From Anaerocolumna sp. (GTDB lineage: Bacteria; Bacillota; Clostridia; Lachnospirales; Lachnospiraceae), in assembly GCA_029256035.1 (NCBI GenBank), contig JAQSYR010000002.1:1-45410 (forward strand): DNA of 45,410 nt, written 5' to 3'. This document shows, in pieces, positions 10,301-18,995 of the stretch. Numbering within the stretch: position 1 is the first letter of the stretch; the number at the start of each line of letters is the position of its first letter. The notes beneath the pieces were generated by a model. That model ran no database searches and had not been told where the DNA came from. It worked only from the letters and a program-made list of their open reading frames with translations. Made by a program: the position numbers and the translations under genes.

Positions 10301-11215
10301 ATGATGAAAACGGCTTTAGTAATCATGGCTGCTGGGTTGGGCAGCAGATATGGTGGAATCAAACAGCTGGAACCGGTTGGACCTAGTGGCGAGATTATTA
10401 TGGATTATTCCATATATGATGCAATAGAGGCAGGGTTTAACAAGGTTGTTTTTATAATCCGAAAAGATTTAGAACAAGATTTTAAAGAAGTAATTGGCAA
10501 TAGAATTGAAAAACAGATTGAAGTTGAGTACGTAATTCAAGATATAGAGGATTTGCCTGAGGGATACAGTAAACCTGAAGATAGAACAAAACCATGGGGG
10601 ACTGGCCAGGCAGTATTAAGTTGCTACGGAGTCCTAAAGGAACCATTTGCGGTTATTAATGCAGACGATTATTACGGAAAAGAAGCCTTTGTAACAATTC
10701 ATAATTACTTAATCAACGGAAAACAAGAGCCTGGAATCTATGATATCTGCATGGCTGGTTTTATTTTAGGCAATACGTTAAGTGATAATGGAGCAGTAAC
10801 CAGAGGTGTCTGTAAAGTAGATGAACAGGGTATGTTGATTGACATTACAGAAACGGCGGGCATTGTTAGAAATGGAGAGACAGCAGCAGCAAAAGATACC
10901 AATGGGAATACAATTGAACTTGACATAAATAGCGCAGTTTCTATGAATTTGTGGGGATTTACACCAGATTTTCTCCAGGAACTAAAAAAAGGTTTTACTG
11001 AGTTTTTAGATGGAATACAAGGAAATGAATTAAAGGCAGAATATTTACTTCCAGAAGTTGTAGGTAAATTAGTCAAAGAAGGAAAAGCGAAAGTCCATGT
11101 TTTAAGAACTGCGGATATCTGGTTCGGTGTAACTTATAAGGAAGATAAAGAAAAAGTTATAAAATCATTTCAGGAATTAGTAAATAAGGGTTTATATCCA
11201 GCAAAGTTGTTTTAA
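10301..11215 (+). CDS. nucleotidyltransferase family protein (sugar-phosphate type)
   Basis: The 304-aa product has the nucleotidyl transferase fold. The glycine-rich nucleotide-binding motif MAAGLGSRYGGIKQLEPVG occupies residues about 9-27, and the metal-binding NADDYYG lies near residue 120. A KPWGTGQAVL motif before it matches the sugar/base recognition loop. Such enzymes transfer NMP to a sugar phosphate. The exact substrate cannot be read from sequence, and it does not look like a canonical GalU or RmlA. Two adjacent ATGs (10301, 10304) follow AAAGGGGAAAG; either could serve. It stands between recD2 and comFC with no obvious pathway partner, though the window also has an exopolysaccharide cluster at its far end. 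Confidence 0.8.
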   Translation: MMKTALVIMAAGLGSRYGGIKQLEPVGPSGEIIMDYSIYDAIEAGFNKVVFIIRKDLEQDFKEVIGNRIEKQIEVEYVIQDIEDLPEGYSKPEDRTKPWGTGQAVLSCYGVLKEPFAVINADDYYGKEAFVTIHNYLINGKQEPGIYDICMAGFILGNTLSDNGAVTRGVCKVDEQGMLIDITETAGIVRNGETAAAKDTNGNTIELDINSAVSMNLWGFTPDFLQELKKGFTEFLDGIQGNELKAEYLLPEVVGKLVKEGKAKVHVLRTADIWFGVTYKEDKEKVIKSFQELVNKGLYPAKLF

Positions 11216-11239
11216 TAATTGAAAATGAGGGAAGTAAAT

Positions 11240-11962
11240 TTGTTAGAACCAATGATTAACGTGGTATATCCCAGAAGGTGCCCGGTTTGTGGTGATATCG
11301 TAACACCCAGAGGAGAACTAGCGTGCTCTTCCTGTAAAAAAAACTTAACACCTATTCAAGAGCCACGCTGCAAAAAATGCAGCAAACCCGTGGAATCAGA
11401 GGAAGCGGAATATTGCCTTGACTGTTTTAAGAAAAGGCATAAATATATTAAGGGCTTTGCTTTATGGCTCTATGATGCAGGAATGAAGAAATCCATAGCA
11501 GATTTTAAATTCCATGGAAGAAGAGAATATGGAGAATTCTATGTAAGTGAAATAGTAAAAAGATTTGAAAAAGAGATCTTAGATATTGCACCAGATGCTT
11601 TAATCCCTATTCCAATTCATCGTTCAAAACTATTAAGGCGAGGATATAACCAGGCGGAGATACTGGCTAAGGGCATAGGGAAAGAATTAGAAATTCCAGT
11701 ATTATCTCACCTGCTTTTAAGAAATAAGAACACATTACCCCAAAAACAGCTGAATGATAAAGAAAGACTGAAAAACTTAGAACAGGCATTTGAATTCTCA
11801 GAGAAGGAAAAGGAAAGATACAATAACCATATTCATAAGGTCATACTAATTGATGATATTTATACGACTGGAAGTACGATAGAAGCATGTACCAATATAT
11901 TAATTCAAAATGGCATTAATGAAATTTACTTTATATGCGTTTGTATTGGTAAGGGTTACTAA
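11240..11962 (+). CDS. comFC: ComF family protein (phosphoribosyltransferase-like)
   Basis: ComFC-type proteins have an N-terminal zinc-finger region and a PRTase-fold domain, and are needed for DNA uptake in competent Bacillus and Haemophilus. Here two cysteine pairs appear at CPVCG and CSSC, then CKKC and CLDC within the first 70 residues. The PRTase loop VILIDDIYTTGSTIEAC (PRPP-binding type) is near residue 200. The 240-aa product has normal length. A TTG start at 11240 is favoured by the preceding AGGGA (11228-11232), giving MLEPMINVVYPRRCPVCG; TTG 11219 and ATG 11225 are alternatives without a clear binding site. It is followed after 13 bp by yvyF, as in Bacillus subtilis comFC-yvyF. ComFA is not in the window. 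Confidence 0.85.
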   Translation: MLEPMINVVYPRRCPVCGDIVTPRGELACSSCKKNLTPIQEPRCKKCSKPVESEEAEYCLDCFKKRHKYIKGFALWLYDAGMKKSIADFKFHGRREYGEFYVSEIVKRFEKEILDIAPDALIPIPIHRSKLLRRGYNQAEILAKGIGKELEIPVLSHLLLRNKNTLPQKQLNDKERLKNLEQAFEFSEKEKERYNNHIHKVILIDDIYTTGSTIEACTNILIQNGINEIYFICVCIGKGY

Positions 11963-11975
11963 GGAGGAAAATAGA

Positions 11976-12380
11976 ATGGATGTAAGAAATTGCAAAGATT
12001 GCGGTAAATTATTTAATTATTTAAGCGGACCTTCACTTTGTCCTACTTGTTTAAAAAAACTAGATGAAAAGTTTAATGTTGTAAAAGAGTATATTTACAA
12101 TCATCCCGGTGCAGGAATTCAGGAAGTTTCAGAAGAAAATGAAGTTTCAATTCCACAGATAAAGCAATGGGTTAGAGACGAAAGACTTACATTTGCTGAA
12201 GATTCTCTAGTGGGTATTGAATGTGAAAGTTGTGGGGTTACTATTCGCACAGGAAGATTTTGCCAATCCTGTAAAGATAAGCTTGCCAATAACTTAGGAA
12301 ATGCTTATCGTAAAGCAGAAGCACCCCAGTTGAAAAAAGATACAAAAGATAGTCCTAAGATGAGATTTTTAGATAATTAA
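11976..12380 (+). CDS. yvyF: flagellar operon protein YvyF family (TIGR03826 type)
   Basis: The 134-aa product begins MDVRNCKDCGKLFNYLSGPS and contains two zinc-ribbon-like cysteine pairs: CKDC with CPTC in the first 30 residues, and CESC with CQSC near residues 88-105. Between them is a helix-turn-helix-like segment (GIQEVSEENEVSIPQIKQWV). This layout matches YvyF, a Firmicutes protein encoded between comFC and flgM in Bacillus subtilis and linked to flagellar gene control. The start ATG 11976 follows AAGGAGG; a longer frame into comFC was rejected. Here a terminator follows, so flgM and the rest of the late flagellar genes are not attached. Confidence 0.8.
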   Translation: MDVRNCKDCGKLFNYLSGPSLCPTCLKKLDEKFNVVKEYIYNHPGAGIQEVSEENEVSIPQIKQWVRDERLTFAEDSLVGIECESCGVTIRTGRFCQSCKDKLANNLGNAYRKAEAPQLKKDTKDSPKMRFLDN

Positions 12381-12387
12381 ATGAAAT

Positions 12388-12447
12388 AATCTCCTATATT
12401 ATTTGTGAAGATCCAATTGGCACAAATGTACAGGAGATTCTTTTTTT
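12388..12447. terminator. convergent terminator between yvyF and cvfB
   Basis: AATCTCCT (12388-12395) pairs with AGGAGATT (12432-12439), and inside it ATTTGTG (12401-12407) pairs with CACAAAT (12421-12427). A T7 run follows at 12441-12447. On the minus strand the exit is ATTATTTCATTT, weaker but possible. It serves the two converging genes. Confidence 0.85.
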
Positions 12448-13282
12448 ATTTTACTAATTTAATACCATTGTCAGATAAAGTTATTTTTCCTTCTTTTAAA
12501 AGTCTACCAACGGCTCTTTTAAAGGCATTCTTGCTTAGATTAAATTCTGCTTTAATAATTTCAGATTCTGTTTTGTCGTGAAAAGGCAGAAAACCGGAAC
12601 ACTCTTGTAATTTTTCATAAATCAGCTCACTATCTGCATCCATTTGTATGTGTGACTTTTCTCGAATACTTAAATCCAGCTTTCCATCGTTTTTTACCTG
12701 GATAACCCTGGCATCAATTACGTCTCCTACCTTTAAGGCGCGATGTAACTCTTTTGTTGGCACTAAGGCACAGTAGTGATTATCAACAGCAACAAAAGCA
12801 CCAAAACTCTCAATAATCTCATAAACAACTCCATTAACACGGTCATCTTTTTTATATGGAGAATTACAGTCTAAATATTCATACACTTTCATGGTAGCAC
12901 ATAAACGGTCACTCTTATCGATATATAGAGCAACTAAGACATCTTTACCTGTTTGAACTCTCTCTGTCTGCTCTTTAAAAGGTAATAGAAGATCTTTCGC
13001 CAAACCCCAGTCTAAAAAAGCGCCAATGGTGGTTACTTCTTTTACCTTAAGAACTGCAGTTTTACCTAAAGTCAATACAGGTATTGTTGTAGTTGCAATG
13101 GGTCTGTCTTCCGAATCCTTATATACAAATACTTCTATTTTATCCTCGTTTTGAATACCCTGTGGTACCTGGTTTTTAGGAAGCAGGATAGAACTGTTGT
13201 TTTGGCCGCTTTCACAAAGATACACTCCAAAATCCGTTGACTTTAGTACCTCTAATGTTTGAACTTCGCCTAACTTTATCAT
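12446..13282 (-). CDS. cvfB: S1-like RNA-binding protein, CvfB/YitL family
   Basis: The 278-aa product starts MIKLGEVQTLEVLKSTDFGV, the pattern of the CvfB/YitL family, and consists of repeated S1-type OB domains (around residues 1-65, 70-130 and 140-210) followed by a winged-helix domain (about 215-278, with SKNAFKRAVGRLLKEGKI). In Staphylococcus aureus CvfB affects virulence-gene expression through RNA binding; a general role in mRNA handling is likely, but no target is known here. The start ATG follows AAAGGTTGGTG on the minus strand. It converges on yvyF and lies 127 bp downstream of the thioesterase gene, which has the same direction. Confidence 0.85.
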   Translation of the reverse strand: MIKLGEVQTLEVLKSTDFGVYLCESGQNNSSILLPKNQVPQGIQNEDKIEVFVYKDSEDRPIATTTIPVLTLGKTAVLKVKEVTTIGAFLDWGLAKDLLLPFKEQTERVQTGKDVLVALYIDKSDRLCATMKVYEYLDCNSPYKKDDRVNGVVYEIIESFGAFVAVDNHYCALVPTKELHRALKVGDVIDARVIQVKNDGKLDLSIREKSHIQMDADSELIYEKLQECSGFLPFHDKTESEIIKAEFNLSKNAFKRAVGRLLKEGKITLSDNGIKLVK

Positions 13283-13409
13283 ATTTACACCAACCTTTCA
13301 TAGTGAAGTCACAATAACGGAATATCCGGAAAGTGAATTCCTAATTTATTTTTATCTAAGTATTGTAGTTTCAAGTACACTAAATGCAGGTTTTATATTA
13401 AAGATTGCT

Positions 13410-14114
13410 TTATTGTTGAAACTCTATAACGGTATAAGGTTTACCGTCTGTGTCTGTTAGAACAACGGTAAATACATTATTTTCAAAGTTTACCATAGGA
13501 ATGATGGTGTCGCCTAAAACTGCAGATTTTCTGTATTCTGCCCGCATTTGCCTGATTAAAAAATCTTCGGGTAAACATTCTTCTGCCATTCTAATATATT
13601 GCCCATTATTTACATGATTATTTGTATCAATATTAGTGCGTACTACGGAAAAACTTTCTAAAGCAGATAAATTTTTAGGGATTTCAATTTTACGAGGAGC
13701 ATACTCCATATGGTATTTTTCCTCTAATTGATAATATTTTACTGCTTCGTCGGTTACTCTTACCGGACGATTCTCCTTCGTATTCATGTAAACCCAGATG
13801 GAATTAGCAGCAGCTACAACTTGTCCCATGGAATCTGTAATTAGAAAATTACGGTAACCATACATGCTTTGAAAATCATAAGGCCATGTTGAAATTACAA
13901 TTTCTTCTCCTAACTTGGGAAAACGGTTCACATTAATCTGCCAGGCATTCATTAACCATAATCGATTCGCCTGTTCTAAATAATCAAGGCCTTTCCCAAT
14001 ATCTTCAGATTGAAAGGTGCTACAGTCCTGAAAATAATTTATGATGGAAAATAAGTCTAAATGTTTATTCTTATCAACTTCGCTATATCTGACTCTACTC
14101 TTAAAGCTATACAT
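13410..14114 (-). CDS. acyl-ACP thioesterase
   Basis: The 234-aa product is a tandem hot-dog-fold acyl-ACP thioesterase, which releases free fatty acids from acyl carrier protein. It begins MYSFKSRVRYSEVDKNKHLD, with the first hot-dog domain at about residues 1-140 and the second containing the catalytic-type signature RTNIDTNNHVNNGQYIRMAE (Asp, Asn and His of the plant FatA/FatB-like active site). Bacterial members typically supply fatty acids for membrane or lipid turnover. No fatty-acid synthesis gene is adjacent. An extended -10 element lies upstream on the minus strand (TGCTATAAT, complement of 14145-14153). Confidence 0.88.
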   Translation of the reverse strand: MYSFKSRVRYSEVDKNKHLDLFSIINYFQDCSTFQSEDIGKGLDYLEQANRLWLMNAWQINVNRFPKLGEEIVISTWPYDFQSMYGYRNFLITDSMGQVVAAANSIWVYMNTKENRPVRVTDEAVKYYQLEEKYHMEYAPRKIEIPKNLSALESFSVVRTNIDTNNHVNNGQYIRMAEECLPEDFLIRQMRAEYRKSAVLGDTIIPMVNFENNVFTVVLTDTDGKPYTVIEFQQ

Positions 14115-14144
14115 AATAAATCCCCTATCTTTACATTTCAGCTT

Positions 14145-14153
14145 ATTATAGCA
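14145..14153 (-). promoter_or_regulatory. extended -10 promoter of the thioesterase gene
   Basis: On the minus strand the sequence reads TGCTATAAT, a perfect extended -10 element (TGnTATAAT), 31 bp upstream of the start codon. A good -35 is not evident, as is common with extended -10 promoters. Confidence 0.5.
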
Positions 14154-14203
14154 TATTTTTCAAAATTTGTACTATATTTTTCTAACAATAGAGTTTTATT
14201 CGT

Positions 14204-14232
14204 TTGATTTCTTTGGAACTATTTGCTACAAT
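14204..14232 (+). promoter_or_regulatory. promoter of ridA
   Basis: TTGATT (14204-14209), a 17-bp spacer and TACAAT (14227-14232), with an extended -10 TG at 14224-14225. The transcript leader to the ridA start would be about 130 nt. The 256-bp gap between the divergent genes is otherwise AT-rich without visible content. Confidence 0.55.
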
Positions 14233-14370
14233 ACTGTAAATGAATAGTTTTATCCAAAAAACAAATACCCAGAATATATTATTACATACAAGCAAATCAT
14301 ATAAATAGAGTGTATGAATGTTTTTTGGTTGAAAATGATAGCATATAATAATATTATTTGGAGGAAAAAA

Positions 14371-14691
14371 ATGAAGAAGATTATTAGTTCTACAAATGCT
14401 CCTGCAGCAATTGGTCCTTATTCCCAGGCTGTGGAAGTGAATAATATGGTTTATACATCAGGTGTTATTCCTATTGATCCTGAGACTGGTAATTTGGTTG
14501 AAGGGGATATTAAAGTACAAGCAGAACGGGTACTTAAAAGCCTTACTGCACTATTAAAAGATAGTGGCACAAGCTTAGATAATGTTATTAAGACAACCGT
14601 ATTTCTTAAGAATATGAATGATTTTGGGGCAATGAATGAAATCTATGCTTCCTATTTCTCTGAAAAAAGTACAATTATTTCTATAAAATAG
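14371..14691 (+). pseudogene. ridA: RidA family protein lacking its C-terminal end
   Basis: RidA enzymes hydrolyse reactive enamine/imine intermediates released by PLP enzymes. Residues 1-98 match well: MKKIISSTNAPAAIGPYSQA, TSGVIPIDPETG, KTTVFLKNMNDF and NEIYASYF. After YFSEK the frame reads STIISIK and stops, giving 106 aa instead of about 125. The missing part normally holds the PARSC motif, whose arginine binds the substrate carboxylate, and the final catalytic glutamate. No PARSC-like coding is found in the other frames downstream, so this is a 3' deletion or replacement rather than a simple frameshift. The start ATG 14371 follows TTGGAGG; a longer upstream frame was rejected. It is probably inactive, but the product could still be made. 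Confidence 0.75.
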
Positions 14692-14735
14692 AAGAAATTA
14701 AAAAATACAAATTACTGGAAATTGCTTATGCAGTC

Positions 14736-14788
14736 TGCTATAATGGTAATATTATGTGAATAGTTATGGATGTCCCAATGGGACATCC
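14736..14788 (+). promoter_or_regulatory. extended -10 promoter with downstream inverted repeat, before the methyltransferase
   Basis: TGCTATAAT at 14736-14744 is a perfect extended -10. About 17 nt past the expected start site is a perfect 9-bp inverted repeat, GGATGTCCC (14768-14776) and GGGACATCC (14780-14788) with loop AAT. It is not followed by T residues, so it is not an ordinary terminator. It could be an operator or a 5'-UTR hairpin that controls access to the start region. Confidence 0.5.
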
Positions 14789-14814
14789 AAACCAAATTGA
14801 AAGGATGGTTTTCG

Positions 14815-15417
14815 TTGGACCCCATAGATTATTATAATAAGAACGCAAGCTTGTATTTTGAAAATACAGTAGGATTAAATATGCAGGAGATTCTGGAAGA
14901 ATTTATTAAATACTTACCAGAAGGAGCAACGGTTCTTGACCTTGGATGTGGCTCTGGTAGAGACAGCCTGTATTTTATTGAGAAGGGCTTTGACACTACT
15001 GCCCTTGACGGGGCACAGGAACTTTGCGAACTGGCCTCTATTCATATTGGACAGAATGTCTTACATATGCAATATTCTGAACTTGATTTTACCGAAGTAT
15101 TTGACGGGATATGGGCGTGTGCGTCACTTTTACATTTACAGACCAACGATATTAATGATGTTCTTCAGAGTATGACCCAAGCGCTAAAACCCCATGGGAT
15201 ATTATATATGTCATTTAAACACGGGGATTTTAATGGAATTTTAAATGAAAGATATTTTAGCTGCTATACAACAAGAAGTTTAAAGAACTTAATGGAAAGT
15301 CATAAAGATCTTGAAGTTTTAGAATTGTGGATGAGTCAGGACGTTAGACCAGAGAGGGAAGATGAATCCTGGCTGAATATTATTGTAAGAAAAATAAAAG
15401 ATGAAAATCAGGAGTAA
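14815..15417 (+). CDS. class I SAM-dependent methyltransferase
   Basis: The 200-aa product (from TTG 14815) has the class I methyltransferase fold: SAM-binding motif I VLDLGCGSGRDS at residues about 40-51, the acidic TALDGAQ at the end of strand 2, and WACASLLHL for motif IV. The N-terminal DPIDYYNKNASLYFENT pattern is typical of a widespread bacterial family of unknown methyl acceptor. The start is uncertain: TTG 14815 has AAAGGATGG at 14800-14808 before it, whereas ATG 14770 would lie inside the inverted repeat and lacks a binding site. Its end is next to the CPBP protease gene, so the two are translationally close. Confidence 0.82.
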   Translation: MDPIDYYNKNASLYFENTVGLNMQEILEEFIKYLPEGATVLDLGCGSGRDSLYFIEKGFDTTALDGAQELCELASIHIGQNVLHMQYSELDFTEVFDGIWACASLLHLQTNDINDVLQSMTQALKPHGILYMSFKHGDFNGILNERYFSCYTTRSLKNLMESHKDLEVLELWMSQDVRPEREDESWLNIIVRKIKDENQE

Positions 15418-15422
15418 TGAAT

Positions 15423-16535
15423 ATGAACAAAATAGCTTCCGTAAACAGAGTATTTTTAATTACTGTACTTTTATCAATTATAGGTTCTTTTATTAATGGT
15501 TATATCAGTTCGTATACGGATAATTATTTTATTTTACTGCTCATATCCCAAATTGTGCTGGTTACTCCATCACTTATATATTTTATGATAAACAGGCTAA
15601 ATATAGCTGAATCTATACGCTTTAAGCCTATTCGTGTATCTAATATTATTCTTATTATTGTTTTTGCATTTTTAATTTCACCCTTAATGAATTTTATTAA
15701 TGCATTATCAATGTTATTTGTGCGTAATACCACTTCAGAAATCATGTTTGATATTGTGCAAAAGAATAGCTTTTGGCTGAGCCTCTGTTTAATTGCAATT
15801 GTACCAGCTGTACTGGAAGAAACAGTTTACCGAGGCGTTTTCTATAACGAATATAGAAAAGTAAATCCTTGGAAAGGAATCGTACTAAGTGCTTTTTTAT
15901 TTGGAATCATACATGGTAATTTAAATCAGTTTTCCTATGCATTTGCCATGGGTATAGTATTTGCACTTCTAATTGAAGCAACAGATTCTATCTTATCAAC
16001 CATGATCGTGCATTTTCTTATTAATGGAACTTCAGTTGTCTTGCTTGCAATTTATCCTAAATTGCTGCAATACCTTGAGAATATTTATGGAATGGAACAA
16101 TATAATGCACAGGATTTACTGACACAGTTACAAGAAACAGTACCTATGAATTTTTCTTATATTATACAAACCTATGGAGTAAGTGCATTAATATTTACTC
16201 CACTTGCATTCATTGTTTTTCGAACCATTGCTAAAAATACCAATCGTTGGGAATTTATTAAGAATATTAGACATCCTAAGGTTGTAAAAGAAAGTTATGA
16301 GCCAATGGATGATGAATCTTCCTACTGGTATTCCAAAGAATTATTTTCCACAGATACCTTTGCGGAAAATAAAAAAAGCTTGTTTACAATCAGTCTGATT
16401 GGGGCAATTATAATATGTGTAAGCTTGTTAATTTTAAATGAAGTTTTTTCAGTAGATAATTCTATTCAGCCACTGGAAGATGGAAATACATTAATGATTT
16501 TTTTGAAAAATATAGTTAGTTCTTTTATGTATTAG
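15423..16535 (+). CDS. CPBP family intramembrane metalloprotease
   Basis: The 370-aa product is an integral membrane protein with about eight hydrophobic segments. It has all motifs of the CPBP (CAAX protease and bacteriocin-processing) family: EETVYRG with the glutamate pair and arginine at residues about 132-137, FGIIHGN with the second-motif histidine near 164, and HFLINGTS with histidine and asparagine near 197-201. Members act as intramembrane proteases, some giving self-immunity to bacteriocins. No bacteriocin gene is seen nearby, so the substrate is unknown. Start ATG 15423 is 8 nt after AGGAG (15410-15414); ATG 15417, overlapping the previous stop, is too close. It is co-transcribed with the methyltransferase. 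Confidence 0.87.
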   Translation: MNKIASVNRVFLITVLLSIIGSFINGYISSYTDNYFILLLISQIVLVTPSLIYFMINRLNIAESIRFKPIRVSNIILIIVFAFLISPLMNFINALSMLFVRNTTSEIMFDIVQKNSFWLSLCLIAIVPAVLEETVYRGVFYNEYRKVNPWKGIVLSAFLFGIIHGNLNQFSYAFAMGIVFALLIEATDSILSTMIVHFLINGTSVVLLAIYPKLLQYLENIYGMEQYNAQDLLTQLQETVPMNFSYIIQTYGVSALIFTPLAFIVFRTIAKNTNRWEFIKNIRHPKVVKESYEPMDDESSYWYSKELFSTDTFAENKKSLFTISLIGAIIICVSLLILNEVFSVDNSIQPLEDGNTLMIFLKNIVSSFMY

Positions 16536-16588
16536 AATGATTCGTTAGTCGTTTACTATAATTATTAAGTATAAATGGAGGAATTAAT

Positions 16589-17512
16589 ATGGATAAAATA
16601 TATGATTTGATTATTATTGGGTCAGGACCAGCTGGATTGGCAGCAGCTATTTATGCAGGAAGAGCCGAACTGGATACTATCATTATTGAAAAAGCACCGA
16701 TTAGTGGTGGTCAGATCATAAATACCTATGAAGTTGATAATTATCCTGGTATTCCAGGAATTAGTGGCTTTGATTTAAGTACTAAATTCAGAGAACATTG
16801 TGATCGATTAGAGATGAAGTTTTTGACTGGAGAAGTAATAAAATTTGAAATTAAAGATGGAATAAAGATAGTAACTCTTGATGATGAGAAGGTGTATTAT
16901 TCCAAATCTGTTATTATTGCAACAGGTTCTAATCCTAGAAAATTAAATGTGGACGGCGAAGAAAGGCTATCTGGTATGGGTGTGTCTTACTGTGCTACTT
17001 GTGACGGTGCTTTCTTTAAAAATAAAACAACAGCAGTAGTAGGCGGTGGAGACGTAGCTGTTGAGGATGCAATTTTCCTGGCTAGATTATGTAAAAAAGT
17101 ATATGTGATTCACCGCAGAGATGAATTCAGAGCAGCTAAAAGTCTTACAACTAAATTAATGTCTATGGAAAACGTTGAAATCATCTGGGATAGTAAAGTA
17201 GAAGAAATTTTAGGGAATACACAAGTGGAACAACTTCGCATAAAAAATATTAAGACTGAGGAAAGCAGAGTATTAGATGTTGACGGTACTTTTATTGCCA
17301 TTGGATATAATCCTAGCTCAGAAGTTTATAAGGATGTTGTGAAATTAGATCAAAGCGGATTTATTATAGCAAGTGAAAATTGTGAAACTAATATTCCAGG
17401 AGTATTTGCTGCAGGTGATATAAGAACAAAGGACCTGCGCCAGATTATTACAGCTGCATCTGATGGTGCAAATGCCATTACAGCAGTAGAAAAGTATCTT
17501 AATAGTTTATAA
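16589..17512 (+). CDS. trxB: thioredoxin-disulfide reductase
   Basis: This flavoenzyme transfers electrons from NADPH to thioredoxin. The 307-aa product has FAD-binding GSGPAGLAAAIYAGRA (residues 11-26), redox-active CATC (Cys135 and Cys138), NADPH-binding GGGDVAVEDA (152-161), an HRRDEFRA motif for the 2'-phosphate, and the C-terminal FAD motif GVFAAGDI. Length and motif spacing are normal for low-molecular-weight TrxB. The start ATG follows GGAGG. It lies 53 bp downstream of the CPBP gene with no thioredoxin gene beside it. Confidence 0.93.
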   Translation: MDKIYDLIIIGSGPAGLAAAIYAGRAELDTIIIEKAPISGGQIINTYEVDNYPGIPGISGFDLSTKFREHCDRLEMKFLTGEVIKFEIKDGIKIVTLDDEKVYYSKSVIIATGSNPRKLNVDGEERLSGMGVSYCATCDGAFFKNKTTAVVGGGDVAVEDAIFLARLCKKVYVIHRRDEFRAAKSLTTKLMSMENVEIIWDSKVEEILGNTQVEQLRIKNIKTEESRVLDVDGTFIAIGYNPSSEVYKDVVKLDQSGFIIASENCETNIPGVFAAGDIRTKDLRQIITAASDGANAITAVEKYLNSL

Positions 17513-17608
17513 TAACTAATTTTATATAAAAAGACGGTAAAATGGACTGAATTAATCATTAATTTGTGACAATGGATAAAAAAACCTATTATTTTCTTGA
17601 TATTAAGG

Positions 17609-17637
17609 TTGACAGTAATTGTATGCTTTGATATAAT
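17609..17637 (+). promoter_or_regulatory. consensus sigma-A promoter for the NlpC/P60 gene
   Basis: TTGACA (17609-17614), a 17-bp spacer and TATAAT (17632-17637) match the consensus exactly. Upstream at 17550-17564 is an AT-rich palindrome (AATTAAT, C, ATTAATT). No terminator was recognised after trxB, so readthrough from there is possible. Confidence 0.8.
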
Positions 17638-17740
17638 GACCTCATGATATTTAATAAATTTGTAACATTTAAATCGATTTTGAAACATTTGAAAGATAAA
17701 TTGAAAGTTTTAATTAATGATTTAAGGAGGTCTTTCTTTC

Positions 17741-18976
17741 ATGATAAATAGTACGACAGTTAAAGTGTCACTTTGCCTATCAGCGGCTTTGGTATCCTTA
17801 AGTTTTCCCGTGACAGCAGAAGCAGCAAAAGAAACAAGAACATCAGATGTTGGAATTGCAGGTATAACACAAACCTTGGATTTATTGTACTCAACAGCAT
17901 CAGAACAGGTTATAGGAGAAGTGGAGTCACTTGTTTTAAAAAGTGATGAAATCAGTGAGAAACAGACTTTAACGCAAGTAGAGTCGCCATATGCCAATCT
18001 TGGTATCTCAATTGCAGAGAATTATGTAAATATAAGAAAAGAACCCAATACAGAAAGTGATGTTGTTGGTAAATTATATAAAGGATGTGCAACCGATATC
18101 CTTGCTACGGAAGGTGAATGGGTAAAAATCCAGTCAGGCAAAGTTAATGGTTATATTAATGCAGAATTTCTTGCAATTGGAGAAGAGGCAGAAGGGTTAA
18201 TTGATGACTATGCAACAAAGTATGCTACCATCAACACTCAAACCTTGTTTGTTCGTGAGAAACCAAACACAGAAGCCACCATTACAACTATGGTGCCTTT
18301 GGGTGAAACGTTCTTAGTATTAAATGAGAACGAAGGCTGGGCTAAGATTATGATTGATGAGGAAGAGACCGGCTTTGTTTCAAAAGACTACATAACTATG
18401 GATGTTGAATTTGAATATGCAGTTTCAATTGAGGAAGAACAGGCCAAATTAGCTGCAGAAGAAGCAGCAAGACAGGCAGAAGCGGAAAGACTTGTAAAAC
18501 TTGCAGAACAGCAGGAAGCGGCAAGACAGGCGCAAGCTCAAAGTAACTCAAACAATAATACAGAGAAAGAAACATCTTCCTCTGAAAATATAAGTTCTAA
18601 TCCAGGTAATTCAAGTGTAGGACAAGAGATTGCAGATTATGCTGTGAAGTTTGTAGGAAATCCTTATGTATGGGGTGGTACAAGTTTAACTAATGGAGCA
18701 GATTGTTCTGGTTTTGTTCAATCAATCTATTCTCACTTTGGATATGGAATAACAAGAACCTCAAGAGATCAGGCTGCATCAGCAGGACGTGAAGTTAGTA
18801 TTGACAGCCGTCAACCAGGAGATTTAATATTCTATAGAAACAGCAGTGGGGTTGTAAACCATGTTGCAATTTATATAGGTAATAATAAAGTTGTACATGC
18901 AAGTAATGCAAGAGAAGGTATTAAAATCTCAAGCTTTAATTATCGTACTCCGTATAAAATTAGAAGAATCGTATAA
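17741..18976 (+). CDS. secreted SH3-domain NlpC/P60 peptidoglycan endopeptidase
   Basis: The 411-aa product is a cell-wall hydrolase expected to cut stem peptides outside the membrane. It has a signal peptide (MINSTTVKVSLCLSAALVSL, likely cleavage after AEA near residue 28), two bacterial SH3 domains (about 88-145, with YVNIRKEPNTES, and 163-218, with LFVREKPNTEA), an Ala/Glu/Gln-rich helical linker (about 229-268), a Ser/Asn-rich spacer, and a C-terminal NlpC/P60 domain. The catalytic residues are Cys322 in ADCSGF, His374 in NHVAIYIG and His386 in VVHASN. The start ATG follows AAGGAGG with a rather long spacing. It is a single-gene unit with a consensus promoter and its own terminator. Confidence 0.9.
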   Translation: MINSTTVKVSLCLSAALVSLSFPVTAEAAKETRTSDVGIAGITQTLDLLYSTASEQVIGEVESLVLKSDEISEKQTLTQVESPYANLGISIAENYVNIRKEPNTESDVVGKLYKGCATDILATEGEWVKIQSGKVNGYINAEFLAIGEEAEGLIDDYATKYATINTQTLFVREKPNTEATITTMVPLGETFLVLNENEGWAKIMIDEEETGFVSKDYITMDVEFEYAVSIEEEQAKLAAEEAARQAEAERLVKLAEQQEAARQAQAQSNSNNNTEKETSSSENISSNPGNSSVGQEIADYAVKFVGNPYVWGGTSLTNGADCSGFVQSIYSHFGYGITRTSRDQAASAGREVSIDSRQPGDLIFYRNSSGVVNHVAIYIGNNKVVHASNAREGIKISSFNYRTPYKIRRIV

Positions 18977-18995
18977 ATTAATAACTATTCATATC

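Noticed and set aside
14371-14760. Insertion sequence at the ridA break
   Set aside because: No terminal repeats or transposase remnants were seen; only a loss of the 3' end is supported.
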